Assembly (NCBI GenBank): GCA_027484105.1
Contig: JAIXUG010000005.1
Location: 1 to 64,000, forward strand
Reading direction: 5' to 3'
Origin: Comamonadaceae bacterium
Lineage (GTDB): Bacteria; Pseudomonadota; Gammaproteobacteria; Burkholderiales; Burkholderiaceae_C
Length of the DNA stretch: 64,000 nt
A program made the translations under genes and the position numbers. Positions within the stretch are counted from its first letter, which is position 1. Each line of letters starts with the position of its first letter. The notes beneath the pieces were generated by a model. That model ran no database searches, had not been told where the DNA came from, and was given only the letters and a program-made list of their open reading frames with translations. Below are positions 8,248-16,094 of this stretch, one piece after another.

Positions 8248-9171
8248 TCACACCACCGCTAGTTGCTTTTCGGGGGCTTGTGTGACCACAACCGCTTTGG
8301 ATCCCCAATGGATGATTTCCAAGCGGCCATCCAAGTGCTCCACCAAAGCTGTTCTGCTCTCGACCCAATCGCCATCGTTGCAGTACAAGATCCCATTCAC
8401 ATCACGAATTTCTGCATGGTGTATATGCCCGCAAACCACCCCATCGAATCCGCGGCGATGTGCCTCTTGCGCAACAGCCACCTCAAAGTCACTGATGAAA
8501 TTGACGGCCTTTTTGACCTTGAGTTTCAGATAAGCTGACAAAGACCAATAACCCAAGCCCATTCGAGCCCTGAAGGTATTGAGGTGGCGGTTCAAACGCA
8601 AGGACAATTCATATAACCAGTCACCGGTATATGCCAGCCACTTGGCGCATTGGATGACCCCATCAAAGTGATCACCATGGACCACCCACAGCTTGAGACC
8701 TCTCGCAGTGGTGTGAGAAGTGTCATGACGTATCTCAACCCCACCGAAAGCATGCCCCACAAAATGGCGGGCAAATTCATCATGGTTGCCAGGAACATAG
8801 ACCACCCGACAACCCTTGCGCGCCCTGCGCAGCAACTTTTGTACAACATCGTTGTGGCTTTGCGGCCAAAACCAGCGCCTGCGCAACTGCCAACCGTCCA
8901 CAATGTCTCCCACCAGATACAAGGAGTCACTGGGGTGATTTTTCAAAAAATCCAGCAAGGCTTCTGCTTGAAAACCAGGCGTTCCAATGTGCAAATCCGA
9001 AATGAAAATGGCCCGCATTTTCTTTCGTCCCTGGGATTCATCATGCTCGTCATGATCATCTGTCTCCACCAATGACGATGAAGCCTCATGACCATGCAAA
9101 GGCACATCAGCTATCACCACAGACGATTTGAACAGTGGCTCATTCGACACGGGCACTGCCTGCCAAGTCAT
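8248..9171 (-). CDS. LpxH-like UDP-2,3-diacylglucosamine diphosphatase-family metallophosphatase
   Basis: 307 residues in the calcineurin-like metallophosphoesterase fold. Metal-ligand motifs are FISDLHIG (D-x-H), LVGDIVDGW (GD), VPGNHDEFA (GNHD), WVVHGDHFD and VCGHIHHAE (GHxH). About 50 residues precede the domain; an internal ATG at 9018 (MRAIFISDLH) is an alternative start. The start at 9171 is favoured by the ATGA overlap with the upstream acyltransferase gene. The family includes LpxH of lipid A synthesis, but this longer type often sits beside OlsB-like acyltransferases, so its lipid substrate may differ. Confidence 0.82.
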   Translation of the reverse strand: MTWQAVPVSNEPLFKSSVVIADVPLHGHEASSSLVETDDHDEHDESQGRKKMRAIFISDLHIGTPGFQAEALLDFLKNHPSDSLYLVGDIVDGWQLRRRWFWPQSHNDVVQKLLRRARKGCRVVYVPGNHDEFARHFVGHAFGGVEIRHDTSHTTARGLKLWVVHGDHFDGVIQCAKWLAYTGDWLYELSLRLNRHLNTFRARMGLGYWSLSAYLKLKVKKAVNFISDFEVAVAQEAHRRGFDGVVCGHIHHAEIRDVNGILYCNDGDWVESRTALVEHLDGRLEIIHWGSKAVVVTQAPEKQLAVV

Positions 9172-10013
9172 TGCACACCTGATGAAAAGTGTTTTTTGTA
9201 TCTTGCAGGCAAATCAACCGTGCGCATCATCATGGGCAAATCGGCGGTGTTGAAGTCAGGGTCCCATGCGGGTGCACCCAAAACCTTGGCACCCAGTCTC
9301 AAGTAGCCTTTGATCAAGGCCGGTGGCTCCACCGGCAGGTGTTGCTCCAGTTGGTCCACCGGCAAAGCCAGCCGGGGTCGCACGTGGTATTGGATGTCGG
9401 CCAAGTGGGATTGGCGCAACTGGTGCCATATGCTAGCGGCCACATCGCCCGACACCATGCCGTTGTGCAGCATGGGAATGCTGGCGCAGCCAATCATGGT
9501 GTCAAGGCGGTTGCGGTTCATGAATTCAAACAATGCGCCCCACAAGGCCATGATGACGCCTCCGTGCCGGTGATCGATGTGCACACAGCTGCGCCCCAAC
9601 TCCACCATGCGGTTGCGCATGGCACGCAAGCGGGTCAGGTCAAACTCGGTGTCGCTGTAAGTGCTGCCCACACGCTGGGCCTGCACAGGCGTCAGCACCC
9701 GGTAGGTGCCGATCACTTGGCCAGAGTTGGCATCACGCACCAACAGGTGTTCACAGTAGTCGTCAAACAGGTCGATGTCGTGCCCTGCGATGGTTTTGGG
9801 CAAACGCGCACCCAACTCATTGGCAAAAACGGTGTACCTCAGTCGTTGCGCTTCGCGAACTTCGTCCTGATGCTTCGCCCAGCTGACTTGAATGGTGTTT
9901 TGCACGCGGCGAGGCAGGCCGTCAATTTGGTTTTGAGTGGCCCCTGGATGAAGTGACCCCCTGGGCAATTGGATCGGTGAGAGGTCAAAAGTGGGGTTGG
10001 GGATTTCTTTCAT
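9168..10013 (-). CDS. OlsB-like GNAT-family N-acyltransferase
   Basis: 281 residues with the acyl-transferring GNAT variant found in ornithine-lipid synthase OlsB and related 'hemolysin-like' proteins. Visible family segments are LRYTVFANELGARLP, a DDYCEHLLVRD strand, VIGTYRVL and the VELGRSCVH segment. Family members move a hydroxy-fatty acid from acyl-ACP to an amino acid such as ornithine. No OlsA-type O-acyltransferase follows; instead the next gene, joined by ATGA overlap, is the metallophosphatase. Ornithine-lipid synthesis is therefore likely but incomplete in this locus. Confidence 0.75.
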   Translation of the reverse strand: MKEIPNPTFDLSPIQLPRGSLHPGATQNQIDGLPRRVQNTIQVSWAKHQDEVREAQRLRYTVFANELGARLPKTIAGHDIDLFDDYCEHLLVRDANSGQVIGTYRVLTPVQAQRVGSTYSDTEFDLTRLRAMRNRMVELGRSCVHIDHRHGGVIMALWGALFEFMNRNRLDTMIGCASIPMLHNGMVSGDVAASIWHQLRQSHLADIQYHVRPRLALPVDQLEQHLPVEPPALIKGYLRLGAKVLGAPAWDPDFNTADLPMMMRTVDLPARYKKHFSSGVQ

Positions 10014-10087
10014 GGCCGATGCTCCTTTTCATCAATGAAGCCATGGTGATCGGCCAACATGTCAAGACCGTGTCGAATGCATGAAAA

Positions 10088-10654
10088 TCATGTGACGCAA
10101 GAGCTGGACACAGACACTATCAGGGCACGCAAGTCGTCAAGGGCATCATGCGGGGCCACTTCAAACCAACCCTCTTTTTTGCCCAGGTCATCCCACACCC
10201 GCAATTTGATGGCGTCGGCAAAGAATTCATCTTGCTCAAACCCGGCACACTCCTCTTCGCTCAAGTGCCCGCCTTGACGCGCCAGACTTTGCAAGGCATC
10301 TGCTGACAATTTCCGCGCATAGTTTTCGCGTGTGGTGACCAGATAGCGCTTGGCCATCACGTGCAAGCGCACCGGCTCCGAGACGGCCCGACCAAACAAG
10401 GGCTTGAGCATCTGTGCGCCCAGGCTGGCATGGTCAATCGGGTGCCAATCGCTGCTTGGCTTGAGAGACTGCACATGCAAATGCCCCACATCGTGCAACC
10501 AGCTGGCCAGCTGCAATGACAGACTGGCGCCGGACTTTTCTGCCAACCGGCCGCACTGCCATGCGTGGGCCAAATGGGTGATGCGCTCACCTGTGTGAAC
10601 CCGGTGGGCTGCTTGTCGGTAAAGGTCGATGAGGGTGTCGCTGCAGATTTGCAT
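10088..10654 (-). CDS. PhnZ-like HD-domain mixed-valence diiron oxygenase (orphan)
   Basis: 188 residues that align along their whole length with PhnZ, the oxygenase cleaving the C-P bond of 1-hydroxy-2-aminoethylphosphonate. Conserved elements in order: TGERITHLAHAWQC (Glu plus His ligand), WLHDVGHL (HD pair), DHASLGA (His), HVMAKRYL (His) and VWDDLGK (Asp). All expected metal ligands are therefore present. The tyrosine of the PhnZ Y-x-G-E motif is His here (RVHTGE). No PhnY-type dioxygenase or other phosphonate gene is adjacent, so the substrate may not be a phosphonate. Divergent from the ABM gene at 10765. Confidence 0.7.
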   Translation of the reverse strand: MQICSDTLIDLYRQAAHRVHTGERITHLAHAWQCGRLAEKSGASLSLQLASWLHDVGHLHVQSLKPSSDWHPIDHASLGAQMLKPLFGRAVSEPVRLHVMAKRYLVTTRENYARKLSADALQSLARQGGHLSEEECAGFEQDEFFADAIKLRVWDDLGKKEGWFEVAPHDALDDLRALIVSVSSSCVT

Positions 10655-10764
10655 CGCGTGATTGTGTGACCCTCACAAGTCAAAACAATGACAAATCACG
10701 GCCTGTTTCAAGTCCTTGTGACTTCGATTTGTTGTATGGTTTGGCTTTTACCGAGGTGGCCACC

Positions 10765-11067
10765 ATGATCCTTGAACTCGCAGACATTCGCATCCAGCCT
10801 GGACAGCAGGCGGCCTTTGAGAAAGCCATTGAACACGGGCTCAACACCGTGGCCAGCAAGGCCAAAGGCTTTTGCGGCGCAAAAGTCAACCGCTGCATCG
10901 AAACCCCCGAGCGCTTTGTGCTGCAGATTTTCTGGGACACTTTGGAAGACCACACCGTGGGTTTTCGCCAATCGCCTTTGTTCACCGAATGGCGGGCGAT
11001 TGTGGGCCCCTTCTTTGCAGTGCCCCCACACGTCGAGCACTTTGAGCTGACATACGCCTCGAACTGA
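10765..11067 (+). CDS. Antibiotic-biosynthesis-monooxygenase (ABM) domain protein
   Basis: 100 residues with the ferredoxin-like ABM fold: ILELADIRIQPGQQAAFEKA, then GFCGAKVNRC, FVLQIFWDTLEDH and a C-terminal FFAVPPHVEHFEL strand. The ATG at 10765 has GAGGTGG just upstream and is preferred to an upstream in-frame ATG at 10666. Family members are dimeric and act as small monooxygenases or isomerases on aromatic or haem-like substrates, or have no known activity. No partner gene points to a substrate. Confidence 0.75.
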   Translation: MILELADIRIQPGQQAAFEKAIEHGLNTVASKAKGFCGAKVNRCIETPERFVLQIFWDTLEDHTVGFRQSPLFTEWRAIVGPFFAVPPHVEHFELTYASN

Positions 11068-11075
11068 GGGCTGGA

Positions 11076-11519
11076 TCAGCCCGCTTGGTGCCCCTGCACC
11101 AGACGCGCCAGCAGTTGAACAAATTGCTTTTGCTCTGCGGGCGTCAAGGGGGACAAGATTTTCTCTTGCACCTGGGCCACATCGGACTGAATGGCGGCCA
11201 GTGCCTGCACACCGGCTGGGGTCACCACCAGCAGTTTGCGTCTGCGGTCAGCCGGATCGGCCTGTCTCATCACCCAGCCCTTGGCCTCCAGACGACCAAT
11301 CACCGAACCTGAAGTGGCGGGGTCGAAGGCCACCCGCTTGGCCAGACTCACCTGATCAATGCCCGGACTCTCGAGCAAGGCATTGAGGATGGCAAATTGA
11401 ACAGGGGTGATGTCGGCGCTGGCCAGCTGCTCGGCAAAAACAGCCACCGCGATTTGCTGGGCACGGCGAATCAGGTGTCCTGGTGTGACTTGCAGGTCGA
11501 TGCTCTTGGTCATGTGCAT
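11076..11519 (-). CDS. MarR-family transcriptional regulator
   Basis: About 147 residues from the ATG at 11519 (11513 is an equal option; an upstream open frame to 11666 looks non-coding). The winged-helix core is visible as ITPVQFAILNALLESPGIDQ, VSLAKRVAFDPATSGSVIGR and the wing RQADPADRRRKLLVVT. MarR proteins are dimeric repressors released by small aromatic ligands. It is divergent from the FAH-family hydrolase gene and so probably controls that gene and perhaps the TRAP transporter beyond it; ligand unknown. Confidence 0.85.
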   Translation of the reverse strand: MHMTKSIDLQVTPGHLIRRAQQIAVAVFAEQLASADITPVQFAILNALLESPGIDQVSLAKRVAFDPATSGSVIGRLEAKGWVMRQADPADRRRKLLVVTPAGVQALAAIQSDVAQVQEKILSPLTPAEQKQFVQLLARLVQGHQAG

Positions 11520-11602
11520 GGGTGACAGCGGCGTTTGTTTTGGCTCAGGGGCACTGGCGCTTGGGATTAACATCTGGTTTTCATATTCGGAGACAAGACC
11601 CC

Positions 11603-12298
11603 ATGAGTTATCTATTTTCACCCACACCGATCGTGTCGGTTCCCGTCTTGGGAAAAACAGAAACATTTCCTGTTCACCGCATTTACTGCGTTGGCCGCAA
11701 CTACGAAGAGCACGCCAAAGAGATGGGTTTTACCGGTCGTGAGCCGCCCTTTTTCTTTTTGAAGCCTGCCGACAGCCTGGTGGTGGTTGAAGCCGGTCAG
11801 ACCGGCACCATGCCCTACCCCAGCCTGACCCACAACCTGCACCACGAGATCGAACTGGTGGTGGCCATTGGCCAAGGTGGCAAAAACATCCAGGCGGCGG
11901 ATGCGGACAAGCACATTTACGGCTACGCCGTGGGCCTGGACATGACACGCCGCGATTTGCAAAACGACATGAAAAAACAAGGCCGCCCCTGGTGCATCGG
12001 CAAGGCCTTTGACCATTCGGCCCCCATCGGCCCCATCACCCCGAAAGCGCAAGCCGGCGATGTGAACAAGGCCGAGATCAGCCTGCAAGTCAACGGGGCC
12101 GATCGCCAGCGCAGCAATGTGGCCAAACTGATCTGGAGTGTGGCCGAAACCATAGAGCACCTGTCGGCCGCCTGGGAACTGCAGCCCGGTGACCTGATTT
12201 TCACGGGCACCCCGGAGGGGGTGGCCGCCGTGGTTCAAGGCGATGTGCTGTCTGGACAGGTTGCTGGCTTGGGCCGACTCGATGTCCGGATCGGTTGA
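11603..12298 (+). CDS. Fumarylacetoacetate hydrolase-family protein (fumarylpyruvate hydrolase-like)
   Basis: 231 residues, the short FAH form. It begins with IYCVGRNYEEHAKEMG and has PFFFLKPADS, HNLHHEIELVVAIG (HxxE-E metal ligands), GYAVGLDMTRRDLQ, KAFDHSAPIGP and the C-terminal GDLIFTGTPEGVA. These are typical of fumarylpyruvate or maleylpyruvate hydrolases of gentisate degradation. The ATG has GGAGACAAG upstream. Neighbours (divergent MarR, downstream TRAP transporter) suggest uptake and breakdown of an organic acid; the ring-cleavage enzyme is not in the window. Confidence 0.85.
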   Translation: MSYLFSPTPIVSVPVLGKTETFPVHRIYCVGRNYEEHAKEMGFTGREPPFFFLKPADSLVVVEAGQTGTMPYPSLTHNLHHEIELVVAIGQGGKNIQAADADKHIYGYAVGLDMTRRDLQNDMKKQGRPWCIGKAFDHSAPIGPITPKAQAGDVNKAEISLQVNGADRQRSNVAKLIWSVAETIEHLSAAWELQPGDLIFTGTPEGVAAVVQGDVLSGQVAGLGRLDVRIG

Positions 12299-12388
12299 TG
12301 AATAAAAATGCTTAAAACCAGCAAAACATAGCGTTTACCCTGATTCAACCACCCAAAACTTGCAACATAATTCATATTCAGAGTCATT

Positions 12389-12404
12389 AACCGACCGCAC
12401 GGTT
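12389..12404. promoter_or_regulatory. Inverted repeat upstream of dctP
   Basis: AACCG-ACCGCA-CGGTT lies 45 bases before the dctP ATG in the 150-base gap after the FAH gene. Six bases upstream of it is TTCATATTCAGAG (12371-12383), which matches 12 of 13 bases of TTCATATTCGGAG at 11580-11592 upstream of the FAH gene. Either could be a regulator site; no regulator is proven. Confidence 0.25.
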
Positions 12405-12448
12405 GGCTTATCATTGCATGACCCCACCACCCACCAGGAGACAAGCCC

Positions 12449-13483
12449 ATGAATAAATTTCTGCAACACACGGCTCTGGCCGCAGGCCTGATGGCCGTCG
12501 GTTTTGGCGTCAATGCCCAAACCATCACACTCAAAGTGCATCACTTTTTGGGACCTCAGTCCATCCAGCACACCACCATGCTGGGAGACTGGTGCAGAAA
12601 CATCGCACGCGACTCCAAAGACCGCCTCAAGTGCGAAATCTACCCCGCCATGCAACTGGGCGGCACCCCACCGCAGCTTTATGACCAGGCCAAGGATGGC
12701 GTGGCCGATGTGGTTTGGCACGTGGCCGGTTCATCGGCAGGTCGCTTCCCCAAAACACAGGTGTTTGAGTTGCCTTTCACCATGACCAACGCAGCGGCGA
12801 CCAGCCGTGCCGCTTGGGACTTTGTGCAAAAGCACGCCATGGATGAGCACAAGGATGTCAAGCTTTTGGCCGTTCATGTGCACGGCCCTGGCGTGATTTT
12901 CACCAAGGACAAACAAGTCACCAAAATGGAAGACTTCAAGGGTTTGAAGTTGCGCGCGCCTACCGCCAACGTCACCCGAATGTTGGCCAAGTTGGGCGCT
13001 ACGCCCGTGGGCATGCCCGTTCCCCAAGTGCCTGAGGCCTTGTCCAAAGGCGTGATCGACGGCGCTGTGATTCCTTACGAAGTGGCGCCTGGCCTGAAGG
13101 TTCACGAGTTGACCAAGTTCAGCGCAGAAACCGACAAGAGCTACCCGGCCTTGTACACCACTGTGTTTGTCATGCCCATGAACAAAGCCAAGTACGACTC
13201 ACTGCCGCCTGACTTGAAGGCGGTGATCGACAAGAACTCGGGTCGTGAGTTGTCGGCCTTCTTGGGTGCCACACAAGCTGGCAACGATGTGCCAGGCCGC
13301 AAAGTGTTTGAAGAAACCAAAACCCAAACCATCACCGTGATCCCGCCGGCTGAGTTGGCACGCTGGAAGAAGGCCACCGACGAGCAGGACGACGAATGGG
13401 TCCAAGCGATGAACAAACGCGGCCTGAACGGCGCGGCTTTGCTCAAGGACGCGCAAGACCTGATCAAGCAATACACCAAGTAA
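12449..13483 (+). CDS. dctP: TRAP transporter solute-binding protein (DctP family)
   Basis: 344 residues with a cleavable signal peptide: charged start MNKFLQH, hydrophobic core, predicted cut after VNAQ at ~24. The mature protein has the DctP fold, with the MQLGGTPPQLYDQAKDGVAD segment, LKLRAPTANVTRMLAKLG and the conserved arginine in KLRAPT that binds a carboxylate. It captures an organic acid in the periplasm and passes it to DctQM. CAGGAGACAAG precedes the ATG. A strong hairpin separates it from dctQ. Confidence 0.9.
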   Translation: MNKFLQHTALAAGLMAVGFGVNAQTITLKVHHFLGPQSIQHTTMLGDWCRNIARDSKDRLKCEIYPAMQLGGTPPQLYDQAKDGVADVVWHVAGSSAGRFPKTQVFELPFTMTNAAATSRAAWDFVQKHAMDEHKDVKLLAVHVHGPGVIFTKDKQVTKMEDFKGLKLRAPTANVTRMLAKLGATPVGMPVPQVPEALSKGVIDGAVIPYEVAPGLKVHELTKFSAETDKSYPALYTTVFVMPMNKAKYDSLPPDLKAVIDKNSGRELSAFLGATQAGNDVPGRKVFEETKTQTITVIPPAELARWKKATDEQDDEWVQAMNKRGLNGAALLKDAQDLIKQYTK

Positions 13484-13498
13484 ACACTTAACGACATC

Positions 13499-13535
13499 AA
13501 CCTGAGCAGCCCTTGCGGTCTGCTCAGGTTTTTTT
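13499..13535 (+). terminator. Rho-independent terminator between dctP and dctQ
   Basis: Perfect 11-base stem AACCTGAGCAG / CTGCTCAGGTT (13499-13509 and 13520-13530), 10-base loop, then a run of T. It lies 16 bases after dctP and 80 bases before dctQ, so it probably acts as a partial terminator that lets the binding protein be made in excess over the membrane subunits. Confidence 0.85.
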
Positions 13536-13616
13536 ACAGTCGTGCTGCACCCCGATGCCCTCAGCCACAGGACTGTCCCGCGCCCATCCCATTCTCATTG
13601 ACACCCCTCAACCACC

Positions 13617-14105
13617 ATGATGTTCTTGAATCCACTGGAGCGGATTGCCCGTCTGTGCAGCATATTGGGCGGGGTGATCATGATCGGACTGATGCTGATG
13701 ACCTGCTACAGCCTGATCGGTCGCAATTTTTTTGACTCGGCCCTGATTGGCGACTTTGAATTGACCGGCGTGGGTGCCGGCGCGGCCATTGCCCTGTTCA
13801 TGCCGCTGTGCCAGCTCAAGCGCGAGAACATCATCGTGGACTTTTTCACGGCCAAGTGCAGCAGGCAGTTCAACTTCAAACTGGACCGACTGGGTGACCT
13901 GGTGATGATGGTGATTTTTGCCCTGCTTTCATGGCGTTGCGGTGTTGCAGCCATCAAAGCCAAGGAAACCATGGGCGCCTCCATGCTGCTGGAATTTCCC
14001 GACTGGATTGTTTTGACCAGCATGTGCATTCCGTTTGGCATCACAGCGGTGATCGCTGCCATGCAAGTGATCTCCACATTTGACGACAACAAGGTGGCAC
14101 CATGA
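13617..14105 (+). CDS. dctQ: TRAP transporter small membrane subunit (DctQ)
   Basis: 162 residues with four predicted membrane helices (about 15-35, 50-68, 93-112 and 132-152), the standard DctQ topology. GRNFF after the first helix and the LCQLKRENIIVDFF segment after the second are family features. It overlaps dctM by ATGA, so the two subunits are translationally coupled. The start could be either of two adjacent ATGs (13617 or 13620). Confidence 0.9.
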   Translation: MMFLNPLERIARLCSILGGVIMIGLMLMTCYSLIGRNFFDSALIGDFELTGVGAGAAIALFMPLCQLKRENIIVDFFTAKCSRQFNFKLDRLGDLVMMVIFALLSWRCGVAAIKAKETMGASMLLEFPDWIVLTSMCIPFGITAVIAAMQVISTFDDNKVAP

Positions 14106-15418
14106 CCCCGATCACTCTGGCATTGATGATTTTCGGAATCATGCTGCTGCTGATGGTGGTCCGCGTGCCCATCGCGGGGGCGATGTTCCTGGCAGGCACA
14201 TGCGGATTCATCCTGCAAACAGGTCTTCCCACCTATTTGAACTTTCTCAACAACCTGGCTTTCGCCCGGCTGGCCAATTACGACCTGTCGGTCATTCCGC
14301 TTTTCATCTTGATGGGGCACTTTGCCACCCAAGGCGGCATCAGCAAGGCCTTGTTCCAATTTGCCGCAGCCGTGATGGGCCGCTTCAAGGGCGGCCTGGC
14401 CATGGGTTCTGTCTTGGCATGTGGCGCCTTTGGCGCCATTTGTGGCTCCTCCGTGGCCACTGCTGCAACCATCACGGGCGTGGCGCTGCCGGAGATGAAA
14501 CGCCATGGCTATTCGGGTCGTTTGTCCACAGGCACTTTGGCAGCGGGTGGCACCTTGGGCATTCTGATTCCGCCTTCGGTGCCGCTGGTCATTTACGCCA
14601 TCATGACCGAACAGAACATCGCCAAGCTGTTTGCCGCGGCCATGATGCCAGGCCTCATTGCCATGTTTGGTTACATGATCGCCATCGCCATTTATGTGCG
14701 CCTTGTGCCGGGTCAGGCCCCTGAGCAGGAAGACCGCGAAAAACTCACTTTCCAAGCACTCCAAGGCATTTTGCCGATTGCTGGCATTTTCTTCTTGGTC
14801 TTTGGTGGCATCTACGCAGGCTTCTTCACCCCGACCGAAGGTGCTGCGGTGGGCGCGGCATCCACCTTTTTGGCAGCCCTGCTCAAGCGTGAGCTGAACT
14901 GGGACAAATTCCTGCATTGCTTCCACGCCACTGCGATCAGCTCCGCGATGATCTTCATGATCTTCATGGGGGCCGATGTCATGAACGCTGCCCTGGCCCG
15001 AACACAAGTGCCTGCCCAGCTGGCCGAATTGGTCGTGGGCATGAATCTGGCACCCTTGCTGGTGGTCGCCGGTATTTTGATGCTTTATGTGGTGCTGGGC
15101 GCGGTGATGGATGAACTGTCCATGCTGCTGCTGACCATCCCGATCTTCTTTCCGATCATCATGAAGCTGGACTTCGGCATGACCCCCGAACACACCGCCA
15201 TCTGGTTCGGCATCATGGTCCTGATGACGGTCGGTTTTGGCATGCTGGCCCCCCCTGTGGGCTTGAATGTCTATGTGGTCAATGGCATGGCCAAAGATGT
15301 GCCATTGACCGAGAGTTACAAAGGCGTCATGCCTTTCCTGATCAGCGACACCTTGCGCACCTTGCTGCTGCTGTTCTTCCCCGGCATCTCGCTCTTCCTG
15401 ATCCAATACCTGACCTGA
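14102..15418 (+). CDS. dctM: TRAP transporter large membrane subunit (DctM)
   Basis: 438 residues, strongly hydrophobic, with about 12 membrane segments typical of the ion-transporter superfamily subunit. Family segments seen are LSVIPLFILMGHFATQGGIS, GAICGSSVATAATITG, GGTLGILIPPSVPLVIYAI and GFFTPTEGAAVGA. It carries the sodium-coupled transport of the acid delivered by DctP. Followed by a clear terminator. Confidence 0.95.
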   Translation: MTPITLALMIFGIMLLLMVVRVPIAGAMFLAGTCGFILQTGLPTYLNFLNNLAFARLANYDLSVIPLFILMGHFATQGGISKALFQFAAAVMGRFKGGLAMGSVLACGAFGAICGSSVATAATITGVALPEMKRHGYSGRLSTGTLAAGGTLGILIPPSVPLVIYAIMTEQNIAKLFAAAMMPGLIAMFGYMIAIAIYVRLVPGQAPEQEDREKLTFQALQGILPIAGIFFLVFGGIYAGFFTPTEGAAVGAASTFLAALLKRELNWDKFLHCFHATAISSAMIFMIFMGADVMNAALARTQVPAQLAELVVGMNLAPLLVVAGILMLYVVLGAVMDELSMLLLTIPIFFPIIMKLDFGMTPEHTAIWFGIMVLMTVGFGMLAPPVGLNVYVVNGMAKDVPLTESYKGVMPFLISDTLRTLLLLFFPGISLFLIQYLT

Positions 15419-15437
15419 CAGGCCACACCCAGCCGAG

Positions 15438-15472
15438 AAGCCTCCGGATGACTCCAGCCCGGAGGCTTTTTT
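15438..15472 (+). terminator. Rho-independent terminator after dctM
   Basis: Stem AAGCCTCCGG (15438-15447) / CCGGAGGCTT (15459-15468) with an 11-base loop and a T tract to 15472. It lies 20 bases after the dctM stop and ends the TRAP operon. Confidence 0.9.
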
Positions 15473-15536
15473 CATGGGGAACTGGTTAGACTCTGGCTTT
15501 GAACCCTGTCCAACACCCCGCCCCTCCATCTGACCC

Positions 15537-16085
15537 ATGATGTTTGACCGCACCATTCGCCATTGCCGCCAATGCGGTGCCCCGGTGGCACGCCGCCTTC
15601 CCGACGATGGCGATACCCGCGAGCGCGCCATCTGCACCGCATGCCACACGGTGCATTACGAAAACCCCCTGAACGTGGTGGGCACCGTGCCGCACTGGGG
15701 CGATCAGGTGCTGCTGTGCAAGCGCAACATCGAACCCCGCAAAGGCAAGTGGACGCTGCCTGCAGGCTTCATGGAGTTGGGCGAATCCACCTCAGAGGGC
15801 GCAGCCCGCGAGACCACCGAAGAAGCGGGTGCGCAATTCATCATGGAAGACCTGCTCACCGTGATGAGCGTGCCCCGCGTCGGCCAGGTGCATTTGTACT
15901 ACCGCGCGCGCCTGACCAGCGATGTGTTCGACCCCGGCCACGAAACCATGGAAGCGCGCCTGTTCACGGAAGCCGAGATCCCTTGGGACGAATTGGCCTT
16001 TCGCACCGTCAAGGAAACGCTGGAGCACTACTTTGCCGACCGGCGTGCGGGCCACTTTGGCACGCACGCTTTCGACATCGCCTGA
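15537..16085 (+). CDS. NUDIX hydrolase with N-terminal zinc ribbon
   Basis: 182 residues. The N-terminus has two Cys pairs, HCRQCGAP and ICTACHT, forming a zinc ribbon. The Nudix box is complete: GFMELGESTSEGAARETTEE with the following AG (G-x5-E-x7-RE-x2-EE-x-G). Such proteins hydrolyse nucleoside diphosphates linked to another moiety, often ADP-ribose or NADH-like compounds. It stands alone after the TRAP terminator and converges on the acyl-CoA synthetase gene. The exact substrate cannot be read from sequence. Confidence 0.85.
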   Translation: MMFDRTIRHCRQCGAPVARRLPDDGDTRERAICTACHTVHYENPLNVVGTVPHWGDQVLLCKRNIEPRKGKWTLPAGFMELGESTSEGAARETTEEAGAQFIMEDLLTVMSVPRVGQVHLYYRARLTSDVFDPGHETMEARLFTEAEIPWDELAFRTVKETLEHYFADRRAGHFGTHAFDIA

Positions 16086-16094
16086 AGAGGCTCT

